A DNA stretch of 46,755 nt from JBCCSZ01 sp039199225 (GTDB taxonomy: Bacteria > Bacteroidota > Bacteroidia > Chitinophagales > Saprospiraceae). Positions 1-7,663 of the stretch are shown in pieces. Within the stretch, counting starts at the first letter, position 1; each line of letters starts with the position of its first letter. The translations under genes were made by a program, and so were the position numbers. The notes under the pieces are model-generated. The model was not told where the DNA came from and searched no databases. It saw nothing but the letters and a program-made list of their open reading frames with translations. Location: positions 1 to 46,755 of the forward strand of contig JBCCSZ010000011.1 in NCBI GenBank assembly GCA_039199225.1, written 5' to 3'.

Positions 1-470
1 CGAATGGAATCGCCGACTTCCACCGCATAAAGTGTCCCACTTTCTCCCAATAATTTGGATAGATTGTCCTGAAAAGTTGGAATATCTTTTTCCTTGATTT
101 GATGCAGCACTCCGCGCATATAAATATTGAACGGGCCGCCCAATCGGGCAATGTCAAAAGCTTCCAGTGCTTGGGTAATATCCAGCGCATCAAAAGAGAC
201 ATTGCTTTTTTCGACCTGCTCCCGAGCCAGCGCAACAGCATTGGCAGATACATCTACGCCCAAGACCTCGTCGTAGTGGGCAGATAAATATTCCGACTGG
301 CCGCCGGTTCCACAGCCCAGGTCCAACACTTTCAAAGCACGATCAAAATGGGGATCAAATATTTTTTGGTCGCTCGCAACGGCTTGTTCCGGCGATACAT
401 CCCACAGAGCTTTTTGCTTTCTAACCAAGTAGGTCATGTGGTAATATTGATCCCAATTATTGTCGTACAT
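1..470 (-). CDS. SAM-dependent class I methyltransferase, 3' end cut by window
   Basis: Translating the minus strand from the ATG at 470 gives a protein beginning MYDNNWDQYYHMTYLVRKQK that runs off the window. It has a class I methyltransferase motif I, VLDLGCGTGGQSEYL, an acidic residue at the end of the second strand (GVDVSANAV), and a later segment GGPFNIYMRGVLHQI where motif IV is expected. It lies 11 bases downstream of the halogenase gene, so it should be cotranscribed as the last visible gene of the leftward operon. Enzymes of this fold methylate O, N or C atoms of small molecules; the substrate cannot be read from the sequence, and a tailoring step in the pyrrole pathway is inferred from position only. 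About 156 codons are present. No strong ribosome binding site precedes the ATG. Confidence 0.8.
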   Translation of the reverse strand, partial: MYDNNWDQYYHMTYLVRKQKALWDVSPEQAVASDQKIFDPHFDRALKVLDLGCGTGGQSEYLSAHYDEVLGVDVSANAVALAREQVEKSNVSFDALDITQALEAFDIARLGGPFNIYMRGVLHQIKEKDIPTFQDNLSKLLGESGTLYAVEVGDSI

Positions 471-481
471 ACCGTTCTGAT

Positions 482-1846
482 TTACCTTGAGGCATTGGAA
501 CTGAGTTGCTGCTGGACATTTCTGGCCACACAAATCACATTGGCCGATTCGTCCTGCTCATAGCCAGCCAATTTCTTGAATTGATCGATTTTCCGATCGT
601 TGTTGAGCAAGCCTACGGCCTTGATGTATTTCTTGTAATTAGTGAAAAAATCGCCCGCCAGTACTAGGTGCCAAATCGACATACCAGCGATGAATTTTTC
701 GTAGTCGTATACCTGTAGTTTATGGACATCCTCAAAGCGAATGGAATTTGGATCGTAGAAAGTCGTCACCATTTTTTCTACCAATTCATACGCCCCATTG
801 ATGGAATCATATACCTCTTTCATGGGCAACTTATCCGATTGTTCCAACCACTTCGGCAGCGATTCAGCCAGCAATTGGGCGCTTTTCATGCTCAGGTAAA
901 TTCCACTCGAAAAAATAGGATCGATGAAGCCGGAGGCGTCGCCAATCAGTGCAAATCGATCGCCAAACTTACGGGTCGAGTAGTAAGAAAAATCTCCATT
1001 CACCGCCACCGGATTCGCCCGCTCAGCCCCTTCGATGATCTCAGCTACCAGCGGTGAAGATTGAATTTCTTTGAGGTAAAACCACTCCTTGAATTCAGAG
1101 CGCTTTACCGGACTGGCTTTCTTTTGTGCCTTGGCATAAGACATGTTGACGGCCAGGCCCACACTGAGTCGATCCTCTGTTACGGGAATCATCCATATCC
1201 AACCGAGCTTTTCCCCTTCGAGATGGACGATGTTGATATTGCCTGCTTGCAAGGAATCGTTCAACTTGGCATTTTTCCAATGGGTGGAGTAAGCAACCCG
1301 GCGGTGTAACTGATCAAAAGGCACCCTCGTTTCCATTTGATTGGCCAACAAGGAATCTTGCCCGCTGGCATCGATCACAAAGCGGCTTGGAAAGGTATGC
1401 GCTCGTCCTTCCTTGTCGTCTACATGTACTACTGCGCCATCCGAGAGACTTTCAAAGTCGACCTTCCGAACAGTCATTTCTTCCAATACCTCTACCCCAT
1501 TGTTCCGACTGTTTTCCAGCAGCATATGATCGAATCGCGCCCGATGGATGTGAAAAGACAGATACTCTGGCCCTTCAATGACTTTCCCAAAGCAATAATG
1601 GGTTTCATCCTTTCCGTCGATGCTGGAAAAAGTAGCGCCCGGTTTGCGGACATAGCCCTTTTGCATCTGTGGTAAAACGCCTAATTCCTCTAATATGGGA
1701 TAGCAAAAAGGCAACAAGGACTCCCCTACGTGTTCTCTGGGAAATTTCGCCTTTTCCAATACCAGGGTCTTGTAGCCCTGCCGCGCCAGCAAGGTAGCTG
1801 CCGTCGATCCGGCCGGTCCTCCTCCTATGATAATGATATCGTGCAT
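482..1846 (-). CDS. PltA/CmlS-type flavin-dependent halogenase
   Basis: The 454-residue protein matches the length of carrier-tethered flavin halogenases (about 450). The FAD-binding GGGPAGST motif is at residues 8-15. The halogenase-type segment HVGESLLPF follows at 39-47, the family signature GWIWMIP at 215-221, and GDASGFIDPIFSSG at 302-315. K68, in the KPGATF segment, sits where I expect the active-site lysine that relays hypohalite in PrnA/CmlS-type enzymes; this alignment was made by eye. Known relatives (PltA, CmlS, Bmp2) halogenate an acyl group held on a carrier protein, using FADH2 from a separate reductase, O2 and chloride or bromide. The gene lies 65 bases after the dehydrogenase gene, in one operon with the carrier protein and adenylation enzyme, which supports a pyrrolyl-S-carrier substrate. 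It could instead be a non-halogenating monooxygenase or reductase of the same fold. Confidence 0.82.
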   Translation of the reverse strand: MHDIIIIGGGPAGSTAATLLARQGYKTLVLEKAKFPREHVGESLLPFCYPILEELGVLPQMQKGYVRKPGATFSSIDGKDETHYCFGKVIEGPEYLSFHIHRARFDHMLLENSRNNGVEVLEEMTVRKVDFESLSDGAVVHVDDKEGRAHTFPSRFVIDASGQDSLLANQMETRVPFDQLHRRVAYSTHWKNAKLNDSLQAGNINIVHLEGEKLGWIWMIPVTEDRLSVGLAVNMSYAKAQKKASPVKRSEFKEWFYLKEIQSSPLVAEIIEGAERANPVAVNGDFSYYSTRKFGDRFALIGDASGFIDPIFSSGIYLSMKSAQLLAESLPKWLEQSDKLPMKEVYDSINGAYELVEKMVTTFYDPNSIRFEDVHKLQVYDYEKFIAGMSIWHLVLAGDFFTNYKKYIKAVGLLNNDRKIDQFKKLAGYEQDESANVICVARNVQQQLSSNASR

Positions 1847-1911
1847 GTTGGATTATTTGATGGTTTTACACCCTTTGATGATTCGTCGATTTGCCGCAGC
1901 CAATCAATCCA

Positions 1912-3060
1912 TCACCGAATACTCTTTCCAATAATGTTGCGTTGGACCTCTGATGTACCAGAATAGATTGTTGCACTCATGGCATCTCGCAAGCAGCGTT
2001 CAAACTCATTGGGTGTACGGAAGGCAGCTCCGGCAAAAAGTTGCTGCATCTGTACGGCAAAGTCCCGATAGGTTTCGCTGATAAACAACTTGGTCATAGC
2101 CGCTTGGGCGTTGACCTTCTTGTTTTCAGACAACATCCAAGCCGATTTGTACAGCAATTGGCGACCGGCTTCAATCCGGCATTTCAAATCCGCCAACGGG
2201 TGCATGACTGCTTGGTACTCCTGTAGGGCTTTTCCGGCAGAGCGGCGCTTTTTGGCAAAACGAGCAGCCTTGGACAGCAGGCGTTCCATCTCTCCGATGT
2301 GCAATGCACCCAGACAAATGCGCTCCCATTCCATCGACCGATGAAAAATGGGACCACCGCCACCGACCGCCCCCAAGACGGTTGTTGCTTCGAGTTCCAC
2401 ATTTTCAAAAAACAATTCTCCTAGTTGGCAAGTGCGCAAGCCCAGCTTGTCAATCCGATCTGTTGAACGGAAAGCATGTTGGTCTTTTTGTAGCACAAAA
2501 GCCGTAATGCCCCCAAAAAACCCTTTGGTTTCATGGGTGGTGGCATAAGTCAACACAACATCTGCGACCGGGCCGTTGGAGCAATAGGTCTTATGACCGT
2601 TGAGCAGGAAGCCCGTATCGGTCGGCTCAGCTGTGCTGGCCATCCGATATACGTCGGAACCTGCGCTTGCTTCCGTCATGGCGTTGGTCGCAACATGTTT
2701 ACCATTGCATAGTGCGGGAAGTAGGTTGGTCTTTTGTTCGTCTGTTCCAAATTGCCAGATTGGTACGGCGCAAGCTAGCAAGTGAGCGGCCAGCGCAAAA
2801 TTGAATCCGGCGTCCTCCGAATGTCTGCCTAGAGCTTCCAGTGCCAAGACGGTATCGAGGGCATTTAAGCCTCTGCCGCCGTAAGCTTGGGGGATGCTCA
2901 GACCCGGCAGGCCAATGGAGCCACATTTTTCCCAGAGCGAGCGATCAAAAAATTGTTCCTGATCTCTTTGGGCTACCCCTTCGTTGAGGTAGGATTGGGC
3001 GAATTCGGCAATCTCTTCCCGAAGCGCCACTTGTTGAGGCGAAAGGGAGAAATCAAGCAT
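1912..3060 (-). CDS. acyl-CoA-dehydrogenase-like flavoenzyme, probable prolyl-S-carrier dehydrogenase
   Basis: This 382-residue protein has the full acyl-CoA dehydrogenase fold: an N-terminal helical domain, the TEASAGSD substrate/FAD motif at 129-136, and the C-terminal SGTSEVQR motif. The catalytic Glu found in that last motif in medium-chain enzymes is replaced by Ser (YSGTSE). A glutamate, E246 in MEWERICL, sits where isovaleryl-CoA dehydrogenase and PltE-type enzymes carry their base. PltE, RedW and CloN3 oxidise L-prolyl-S-carrier protein by four electrons to pyrrolyl-2-carboxyl-S-carrier. Location settles the reading: the start overlaps the end of the adenylation gene by 8 bases, which suggests translational coupling, and the carrier gene is adjacent. 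A plain fatty-acid or amino-acid catabolic dehydrogenase is the alternative and seems less likely here. Confidence 0.82.
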   Translation of the reverse strand: MLDFSLSPQQVALREEIAEFAQSYLNEGVAQRDQEQFFDRSLWEKCGSIGLPGLSIPQAYGGRGLNALDTVLALEALGRHSEDAGFNFALAAHLLACAVPIWQFGTDEQKTNLLPALCNGKHVATNAMTEASAGSDVYRMASTAEPTDTGFLLNGHKTYCSNGPVADVVLTYATTHETKGFFGGITAFVLQKDQHAFRSTDRIDKLGLRTCQLGELFFENVELEATTVLGAVGGGGPIFHRSMEWERICLGALHIGEMERLLSKAARFAKKRRSAGKALQEYQAVMHPLADLKCRIEAGRQLLYKSAWMLSENKKVNAQAAMTKLFISETYRDFAVQMQQLFAGAAFRTPNEFERCLRDAMSATIYSGTSEVQRNIIGKSIR

Positions 3061-4576
3061 TCGACCTTTTTTTGAGCTGTTGATAATCGACCTTGTGGGA
3101 ACTGGTTTTGGGGAGCGATGCTACAAAGATAAAGGAATCTGGCAACATATACTTCGGCAAATTACTGTTGCAATACATTTTCATCGCCAAAAAGGTCATT
3201 TCCGAACTATTTTCTTTTCCGTGGATGTAGGCTTGCAGCCGAATATCGCCCTTGGCATCCTGGACGGCTAGAACGGCAGCTTCGTGAATATCAGGGTGTT
3301 GCAACAGCGCTCGTTCGACTTCCGCCAGCTCGATGCGATAGCCCCGACGCTTGACCATGCGGTCTTTCCGCCCAATGAAAACATAGGCTCCATTGGCATT
3401 GATGGCCACCACATCACCGGTTTTGTACCATATTTTTCCATCGATGTGTAAAAAGGCTTCCCTTGTCTTTTCTGGTAGATTTAAATAGCCTTGAGCTACG
3501 CTTTCCCCACTCACGATCAATTCTCCCTTTTGGCCGGGTACCTCGGGTAAGAAACCCTCCAAGCCCCAAAGGCGGCATAACGCAAAGGGACAAGGACCAC
3601 CAATTGGAATGGCCTCAGATAGTTGGTCCAGAGAATCGGGTACCTTCTGCCAAGTCACCACATTGGTCTCCGTCGGACCGTAGAGATTGTAGAAAGTTGG
3701 CTGGGTCCAAAGCGCTTTCAACTGTTTCAAGGCATCCAAGGCAAATACCTCACCTGCAAAAAGGACGATCCGCAGGCTGCTGTGGTCGTATCTCGAAGGC
3801 TTGCCGTAGTGAAGAATAAGCTTCAGCAAGGTAGGCGTTGCATATAAAACGCTGACCTTATGTGTCGCAATGAGGCTCGACAGCAAAAGAGGATTTTTCG
3901 CGCCCTTTTGATCAATCAGCACCAGGCAAGCACCGCTCGAAAGGCCGACAAACAAATCAAATATGGATAAATCAAAATGAAAAGGAGCAATGGAAGTTAG
4001 AACATCTTTTTCTGTGATGGCAAAACAAGTGGCACTCCAGGCTACAAAGGCCAGGGCATTCCGATGGGTGATCAAAACCCCCTTGGGCAGGCCGGTCGAG
4101 CCGGAGGTGTAGAGCATGTAGGCCAAATCCGCTGGAAAAGTAGCGGGCTCCTCCGGAGCAGATGTACGAACCAGCAAGTCGAAAAGTGCCTCTTCCGATG
4201 CTACAATCGTCCATTTTTGAGTCGTTGCAGATAAAAAGGAGGCGGTCAGCGAAGGGTCAAGAAAAACGGCTTTGACCTGGCTGTCCTGCAGGATGTAAGC
4301 ATTGCGACTCATGGGAGCCTGCGCGTCTATGGGAATATAGGCAGCCTTCATGGCCAAGATCGCCAAAATCGCAGCCACGGTATCGGCGCGCTTGGGCAGC
4401 ACCAAACCGATGCGGTCTCCGCTTGTCAAAGCATGTGCTTCCAGGATGGAACGGAGTCGATCGCTGCGTTCGGCCAATTGCCGATAGGTCCAAGTCAAAC
4501 CACTTGGTTCTAATAATGCATTACAATCGGCAAAATGGGAAACCGCTTTCGGCAATATCTCAGAAAGATGCTCCAT
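3053..4576 (-). CDS. stand-alone adenylation enzyme, probable L-prolyl-AMP ligase
   Basis: This is a 507-residue ANL-superfamily enzyme with no fused carrier or condensation domain. The core motifs are intact: A3 YTSGSTGLPKG (156-166), A5 NLYGPTETN (297-305), A7 YKTGD (384-388), A8 around RKDRMVKRRGYRIEL (403-417), and the catalytic A10 lysine K495 in SHKVDY. Aligning by eye to the GrsA pocket gives the residues D202, L203, F206, Y245, L272, A274, L298, V306, V307 and K495, code DLFYLALVVK. From memory this is nearly identical to the code of PltF-type prolyl-AMP ligases that feed pyrrole formation. The expected reaction is L-proline + ATP to prolyl-AMP, then transfer to the phosphopantetheine arm of the adjacent carrier. 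The stop of the carrier gene directly abuts this start codon. Confidence 0.88.
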   Translation of the reverse strand: MEHLSEILPKAVSHFADCNALLEPSGLTWTYRQLAERSDRLRSILEAHALTSGDRIGLVLPKRADTVAAILAILAMKAAYIPIDAQAPMSRNAYILQDSQVKAVFLDPSLTASFLSATTQKWTIVASEEALFDLLVRTSAPEEPATFPADLAYMLYTSGSTGLPKGVLITHRNALAFVAWSATCFAITEKDVLTSIAPFHFDLSIFDLFVGLSSGACLVLIDQKGAKNPLLLSSLIATHKVSVLYATPTLLKLILHYGKPSRYDHSSLRIVLFAGEVFALDALKQLKALWTQPTFYNLYGPTETNVVTWQKVPDSLDQLSEAIPIGGPCPFALCRLWGLEGFLPEVPGQKGELIVSGESVAQGYLNLPEKTREAFLHIDGKIWYKTGDVVAINANGAYVFIGRKDRMVKRRGYRIELAEVERALLQHPDIHEAAVLAVQDAKGDIRLQAYIHGKENSSEMTFLAMKMYCNSNLPKYMLPDSFIFVASLPKTSSHKVDYQQLKKRSNA

Positions 4577-4828
4577 TTAGGCAGCAATCTTCGATTGTAC
4601 GAAAGCCTCGATCTTTACTAAAGTGTCTAAATTGTCCTGATCCACTTCTTGAGCCTGAAATTCAAACTCGTAGGTTTTTTCCAAGAACTCGACCAACTGC
4701 AGGGCGGAGATGGAATCGAGAATGCCGCTGCTCAAAAGCGGTAGGCTGTCCGTTACAGGACCTGTTTCTGACTCGTTGACAAATTCCTCCAACAAGTAGT
4801 TCTTTACTATTTCTTTGATACTGTCCAT
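4577..4828 (-). CDS. free-standing acyl/peptidyl carrier protein
   Basis: The 83-residue acidic helical protein starts at the ATG at 4828. A longer frame reaching 4984 exists but would overlap the upstream sulfotransferase and has no carrier-like sequence before this Met. The phosphopantetheine attachment site is S39 in the segment LLSSGILDSISALQLV, and the helix after it matches the carrier recognition helix. PltL and CloN5, the carriers of pyrrole pathways, have about the same size. It should be loaded by the adjacent adenylation enzyme after modification by a phosphopantetheinyl transferase that is not in this window, then act as the platform for the dehydrogenase and halogenase. It might also serve as the donor for an acyltransferase. 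The stop codon abuts the start of the adenylation gene. Confidence 0.9.
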   Translation of the reverse strand: MDSIKEIVKNYLLEEFVNESETGPVTDSLPLLSSGILDSISALQLVEFLEKTYEFEFQAQEVDQDNLDTLVKIEAFVQSKIAA

Positions 4829-4853
4829 GAGTACACGCTTTAGAATTATGCTA

Positions 4854-4885
4854 CTAAAATAAGACCATTTTTTCAATCTATCAAA
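4854..4885 (-). promoter_or_regulatory. candidate Bacteroidota promoter before the carrier gene
   Basis: On the minus strand TTTG (4885-4882) is followed after 20 bases by TATTTTAG (4861-4854). This matches the -33 TTTG / -7 TAnnTTTG pattern with one mismatch. It lies in the 106-base gap between the sulfotransferase and the carrier gene, about 25 bases before the ATG at 4828, and could let the pyrrole cassette be transcribed apart from the sulfotransferases. Confidence 0.4.
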
Positions 4886-4934
4886 GGCTTGGAGGCGGAA
4901 CATGGGGAGGAGAGCACAATTTTGACCACTTAGC

Positions 4935-5579
4935 CTAAAATGTATAAGCAAAATTCTCAATGTCATCGGCATAGTAGTGTTCAACCAACGATTTGAGTTC
5001 GTCCTGGTAAAAGTCGCGATAATTTAGGATGGGGAGCGATTGGTTGAAATGGCTCAACTGAGCTTTGATACCGATCTTTTGACAGAGCGTTTGAAAATCA
5101 GCTTCCAGGTTTTCAAAGCGACCGATGAAGTCTATGGCGATCTGCCCATCTTGATTGTATAGAAATTCCGACTGCGGTTTGAGGTTTTTCCAGAGGGTTG
5201 GATCTGTTGTCATCAAGGACCTATGAATTTTTTTCAAGCTCCACTCTTGGAAGTGATCGATGCTGACCATATCCGTGGTATTTTGCTTACGCATCTTGAA
5301 GCGATAATGCGAAAAGAGCCGATCCCATGGATTGCGCACAAAGGTAAAGGTAAAAGCCTTATCCCATCGTTCCGGGCCGATAAGCTGGATGATTTCAGAT
5401 ACAAAATAGTGTTTCTTGAAGCTTTCAGACAAATTGGTCCGATTCAGCTTGAGGGATTTTCGAATGCTCGTACCAGCCGTCTTGGTGACGTGTACAAAGA
5501 TGACATCGGTCCGCCCTTGCAGGAAAAAGGGATAGGGCAATAAGTCACTTTTTGAGCGTCGAAACAATCGCTTAAACAT
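4935..5579 (-). CDS. sulfotransferase (Sulfotransfer_2-like)
   Basis: This 214-residue protein carries the two PAPS-binding signatures of cytosolic and Golgi-type sulfotransferases. The 5'-phosphosulfate loop is HVTKTAGTSIRKSL (30-43), and the 3'-phosphate-binding segment is FVRNPWDRLFSHYRF starting at 80. Such enzymes move a sulfuryl group from PAPS to a hydroxyl or amine, most often of a sugar in this subfamily. There is no signal peptide, so it acts in the cytoplasm. It is the most divergent of the six sulfotransferase domains in the window; its central histidine/lysine region differs from the others. It lies 34 bases downstream of the next sulfotransferase and 106 bases upstream of the carrier gene. 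Confidence 0.85.
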   Translation of the reverse strand: MFKRLFRRSKSDLLPYPFFLQGRTDVIFVHVTKTAGTSIRKSLKLNRTNLSESFKKHYFVSEIIQLIGPERWDKAFTFTFVRNPWDRLFSHYRFKMRKQNTTDMVSIDHFQEWSLKKIHRSLMTTDPTLWKNLKPQSEFLYNQDGQIAIDFIGRFENLEADFQTLCQKIGIKAQLSHFNQSLPILNYRDFYQDELKSLVEHYYADDIENFAYTF

Positions 5580-5613
5580 AAGTTCAGTTTATTTACCGGG
5601 CAGGTTAAAAATG

Positions 5614-6354
5614 CTAGTCTCGAAGGCGTCGATCCCGCAATCGGAGCGCCTCTTCATAAAGTTCAATTTCTCCTTTGAGCACCTTTTCTAGCGCCGCTCG
5701 TTGTGCAACAGTGATTGGCGGCTTTTTCAAGCGCGTTTTGTTGACATGCGGATTTTTGAAAGCACTCCAATTCATTTGCTTTGCCAAAGCAGTACTTTCT
5801 TCCTCCATATGCTCTAGAATTCCTACAAAATCATAGGCGTCCAGAGAAAGGCCACCCAGATAGGATTGGTAGAGTGTCGCTTGTCGTTCCAACTGCGCAA
5901 ATTCGACCAGGCTTCTCATCAAACGTCCCATGATTTTGCGCGAGTTTTTTTGGTGGACAATCAGTTCGTCCAACTGGCTTTGGAGGTAATAGTAATTGGA
6001 GATCGTCCGCTCAATGGGGTGTCGCAGCCAGGTAATGAACTTCGTATCGGGATTGGTCGTGAATAGTTTTTCAAAGTGCCGATACTTAAAGTGTCCGTGG
6101 ACAACTTGAACACCATCCGAAAGCTTGCCGTTTCGAATGGCCTGCGCCAGTACCTCCTCTGGCATATTGTTCTTGGAAACCAGCTTATCCAACTGCCCCT
6201 CGGCTGCCTCGCGAATGTTGTAATCCATCCGAAGAAAGCCCGACTTTCCAAACTGCTTTTGGAGGTACAGCTGAAAAGAAGTTCCACCCGTCTTCGGAAT
6301 ATGGATGGACACCAGTTTCAATCGATGCGATAAGGGCGTATGGGGCAACTGCAT
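5614..6354 (-). CDS. sulfotransferase, IPKTGGTSF paralogue family
   Basis: The start at the ATG at 6354 gives 246 residues; extending to a TTG at 6360 adds two residues and seems unnecessary. The 5'-PSB loop IHIPKTGGTSFQLYL lies near residues 17-31, and a short conserved VVHGHFKYR segment follows. The 3'-PB segment is ITWLRHPIERTISNYYYL, and the C-terminal tail ends in a basic LYEEALRLRDRRLRD. The same layout (IPKT, HGH, WLRHP-E, ISNY, LYEEA) recurs in the genes at 14043-14696 and 14698-15411, so the three are paralogues. The predicted role is PAPS-dependent sulfation of a glycan or glycolipid in the cytoplasm. It starts 6 bases after the preceding sulfotransferase gene ends. Confidence 0.87.
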   Translation of the reverse strand: MQLPHTPLSHRLKLVSIHIPKTGGTSFQLYLQKQFGKSGFLRMDYNIREAAEGQLDKLVSKNNMPEEVLAQAIRNGKLSDGVQVVHGHFKYRHFEKLFTTNPDTKFITWLRHPIERTISNYYYLQSQLDELIVHQKNSRKIMGRLMRSLVEFAQLERQATLYQSYLGGLSLDAYDFVGILEHMEEESTALAKQMNWSAFKNPHVNKTRLKKPPITVAQRAALEKVLKGEIELYEEALRLRDRRLRD

Positions 6355-6360
6355 AAACAA

Positions 6361-7146
6361 TTATTTTTTTCGAGGCCAATGGTCCATCATCTTACCAACG
6401 ATGCCCTTCTCGTACCAAGCTTCCGGGGCAGGCCCCAGCATCTGCGCTGCGCCATTGATGCGATCCAAAGGCGGCAAAGCCTCTATCTCTCCCGTGGGGG
6501 TATAGCCCAACAGTTCCATCAATGGGCCGCTCTTGTACCAAAAAGCTTTTTGTAAGCGCTGGGGCATTTCCTCCTTCCAATCTCCGATCTTACCCTTTCG
6601 GAAAAACAGGGTTTTCTTCTCTCCATTCGGACCATACCTCGGGTTGCCAAACTTCTGGGTATCAAAAGTCGGTAGCTCGATGCGCTCTACCCTGGCTGGC
6701 AGGGACAACACGGATTCAATCCGCTCCATTTGTGCCATCGGGTCTTGAATGAGGTCCTCAAAACGGACAATGACATCTGCCTTTTGAATCCAATCCAGTA
6801 CATTTTGGTGCCAACCGCCGAAGAAACTTCCCTCTTTGGCCTTCAGTGCTTCGCTCAAATTGAAATGAAAATCCGAGCCAGGCGCAACAATGTTGCTGCG
6901 GTGATGCGCCAAGGAAACCAAAGCATCCCGGCCATCCCGAACCAAGTAAATCACAGCCGGCTTGGCGCCCAAGTGGGCCACCTGATGAGGCATCAAATGG
7001 GTTTTGACGATGGGAAAGGTCAAGCGGTCGCCGGGCTGTTCCAAGTTCTTTTCGTGGATCGCAGAGGATTCCAGTCCATAAACCTGGAACAAGACATTGC
7101 GCATAAAGGTATTTCCCGATCTTGGGAAGGAAGCCAGCCAAATCAT
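6361..7146 (-). CDS. sulfotransferase (Sulfotransfer_1, PF00685-like)
   Basis: This is a 261-residue cytoplasmic sulfotransferase of the second type in this locus. The 5'-PSB loop WLASFPRSGNTFMRN is at residues 3-17, the 3'-PB segment is VIYLVRDGRDALVSLAHH, and the C-terminal PAPS-clamping motif reads FFRKGKIGDWKEEMP, the bacterial version of the RKGxxGDWK motif. It is clearly paralogous to the N-terminal 230 residues of the fusion protein encoded at 15682-17703: both begin MIWLASFPRSGNTF and share the IAHH and FRKGKIG segments. It is the second gene of the leftward operon, 27 bases after a small lipoprotein gene. The substrate is unknown; a sugar hydroxyl is inferred from the nearby glycosyltransferases and exporter. 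Confidence 0.9.
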   Translation of the reverse strand: MIWLASFPRSGNTFMRNVLFQVYGLESSAIHEKNLEQPGDRLTFPIVKTHLMPHQVAHLGAKPAVIYLVRDGRDALVSLAHHRSNIVAPGSDFHFNLSEALKAKEGSFFGGWHQNVLDWIQKADVIVRFEDLIQDPMAQMERIESVLSLPARVERIELPTFDTQKFGNPRYGPNGEKKTLFFRKGKIGDWKEEMPQRLQKAFWYKSGPLMELLGYTPTGEIEALPPLDRINGAAQMLGPAPEAWYEKGIVGKMMDHWPRKK

Positions 7147-7173
7147 ATTAAAGCATGCTATTGGAGAAGTGAT

Positions 7174-7518
7174 CTACTTCTTATTTTGAAAGACAGCCGC
7201 CTGCTCTGGGGTCAACACTTCTTGGAAGATTCTTTCCCGAAAAGCTTTGCGTTCCCGAACCAAGTCTGCCTTTTTCATATTGGCGAAGTCGTAAGATTTT
7301 CCAATTTCCTTAATGGCCGAAAGCTGCTCGGGGCTGAGCTCTATCTCTTTTTCAAGTCGCTTAATGGCCTTGTCGACAAAATTGACCATCCGCTTGGCAG
7401 GTTGCTCCTTGGCGGCAGGGGTTTCTGCGGTTGCAGGCTCTTTGGCCGTCTCTGTATTGCAAGCCGCCAGGAATGTCAAAACCAGCATGGGTAATAGAAG
7501 TGTTCTCAGTATTTTCAT
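7174..7518 (-). CDS. small lipoprotein with LTPEQ-type helical domain
   Basis: The 114-residue protein has a lipoprotein signal with lipobox LAAC (Cys20), then an Ala/Glu/Pro-rich linker to about residue 45, then a charged helical domain. That domain contains two related motifs, ELSPEQLSAIKE and EVLTPEQAAVFQ, which resemble the LTxxQ motifs of Spy/CpxP-like periplasmic chaperones and related envelope-stress proteins. The similarity is short and by eye, so the family is only suggested. It would be anchored in the cell envelope. It is the first gene of the leftward sulfotransferase/pyrrole operon, and the only one there with an export signal. Confidence 0.75.
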   Translation of the reverse strand: MKILRTLLLPMLVLTFLAACNTETAKEPATAETPAAKEQPAKRMVNFVDKAIKRLEKEIELSPEQLSAIKEIGKSYDFANMKKADLVRERKAFRERIFQEVLTPEQAAVFQNKK

Positions 7519-7535
7519 AAAAGTAATATTAAGGG

Positions 7536-7543
7536 CAAAATTA
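7536..7543 (-). promoter_or_regulatory. candidate -7 element for the leftward operon
   Basis: On the minus strand the bases read TAATTTTG, a perfect fit to TAnnTTTG, 18 bases before the lipoprotein start at 7518. No convincing TTTG is seen at the right distance upstream, so the call is weak. It would give a leader of roughly 10-15 nucleotides. Confidence 0.35.
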
Positions 7544-7631
7544 GGTGTCGTTTAAAAAGAGGCGGAGCCGAATGTCTAGCTAAGGATGTTCCGCCCATTA
7601 CAAATATCTAAAATATTGCCATTTTTTTTAA

Positions 7632-7663
7632 TTTGGAGCAATTCTTGAAAACTAATACCTTTG
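7632..7663 (+). promoter_or_regulatory. Bacteroidota-type promoter for the ABC exporter
   Basis: TTTG at 7632-7635 and TACCTTTG at 7656-7663 are separated by 20 bases, an excellent fit to the TTTG-N19/20-TAnnTTTG consensus. The exporter start codon is at 7683, so the leader would be about 12-15 nucleotides. It is back to back with the promoter candidate of the leftward operon. Confidence 0.7.

Noticed and set aside
6730..7494. 254-codon plus-strand frame
   Set aside because: It spans the antisense of a sulfotransferase and the lipoprotein gene, both with clear motifs on the minus strand.
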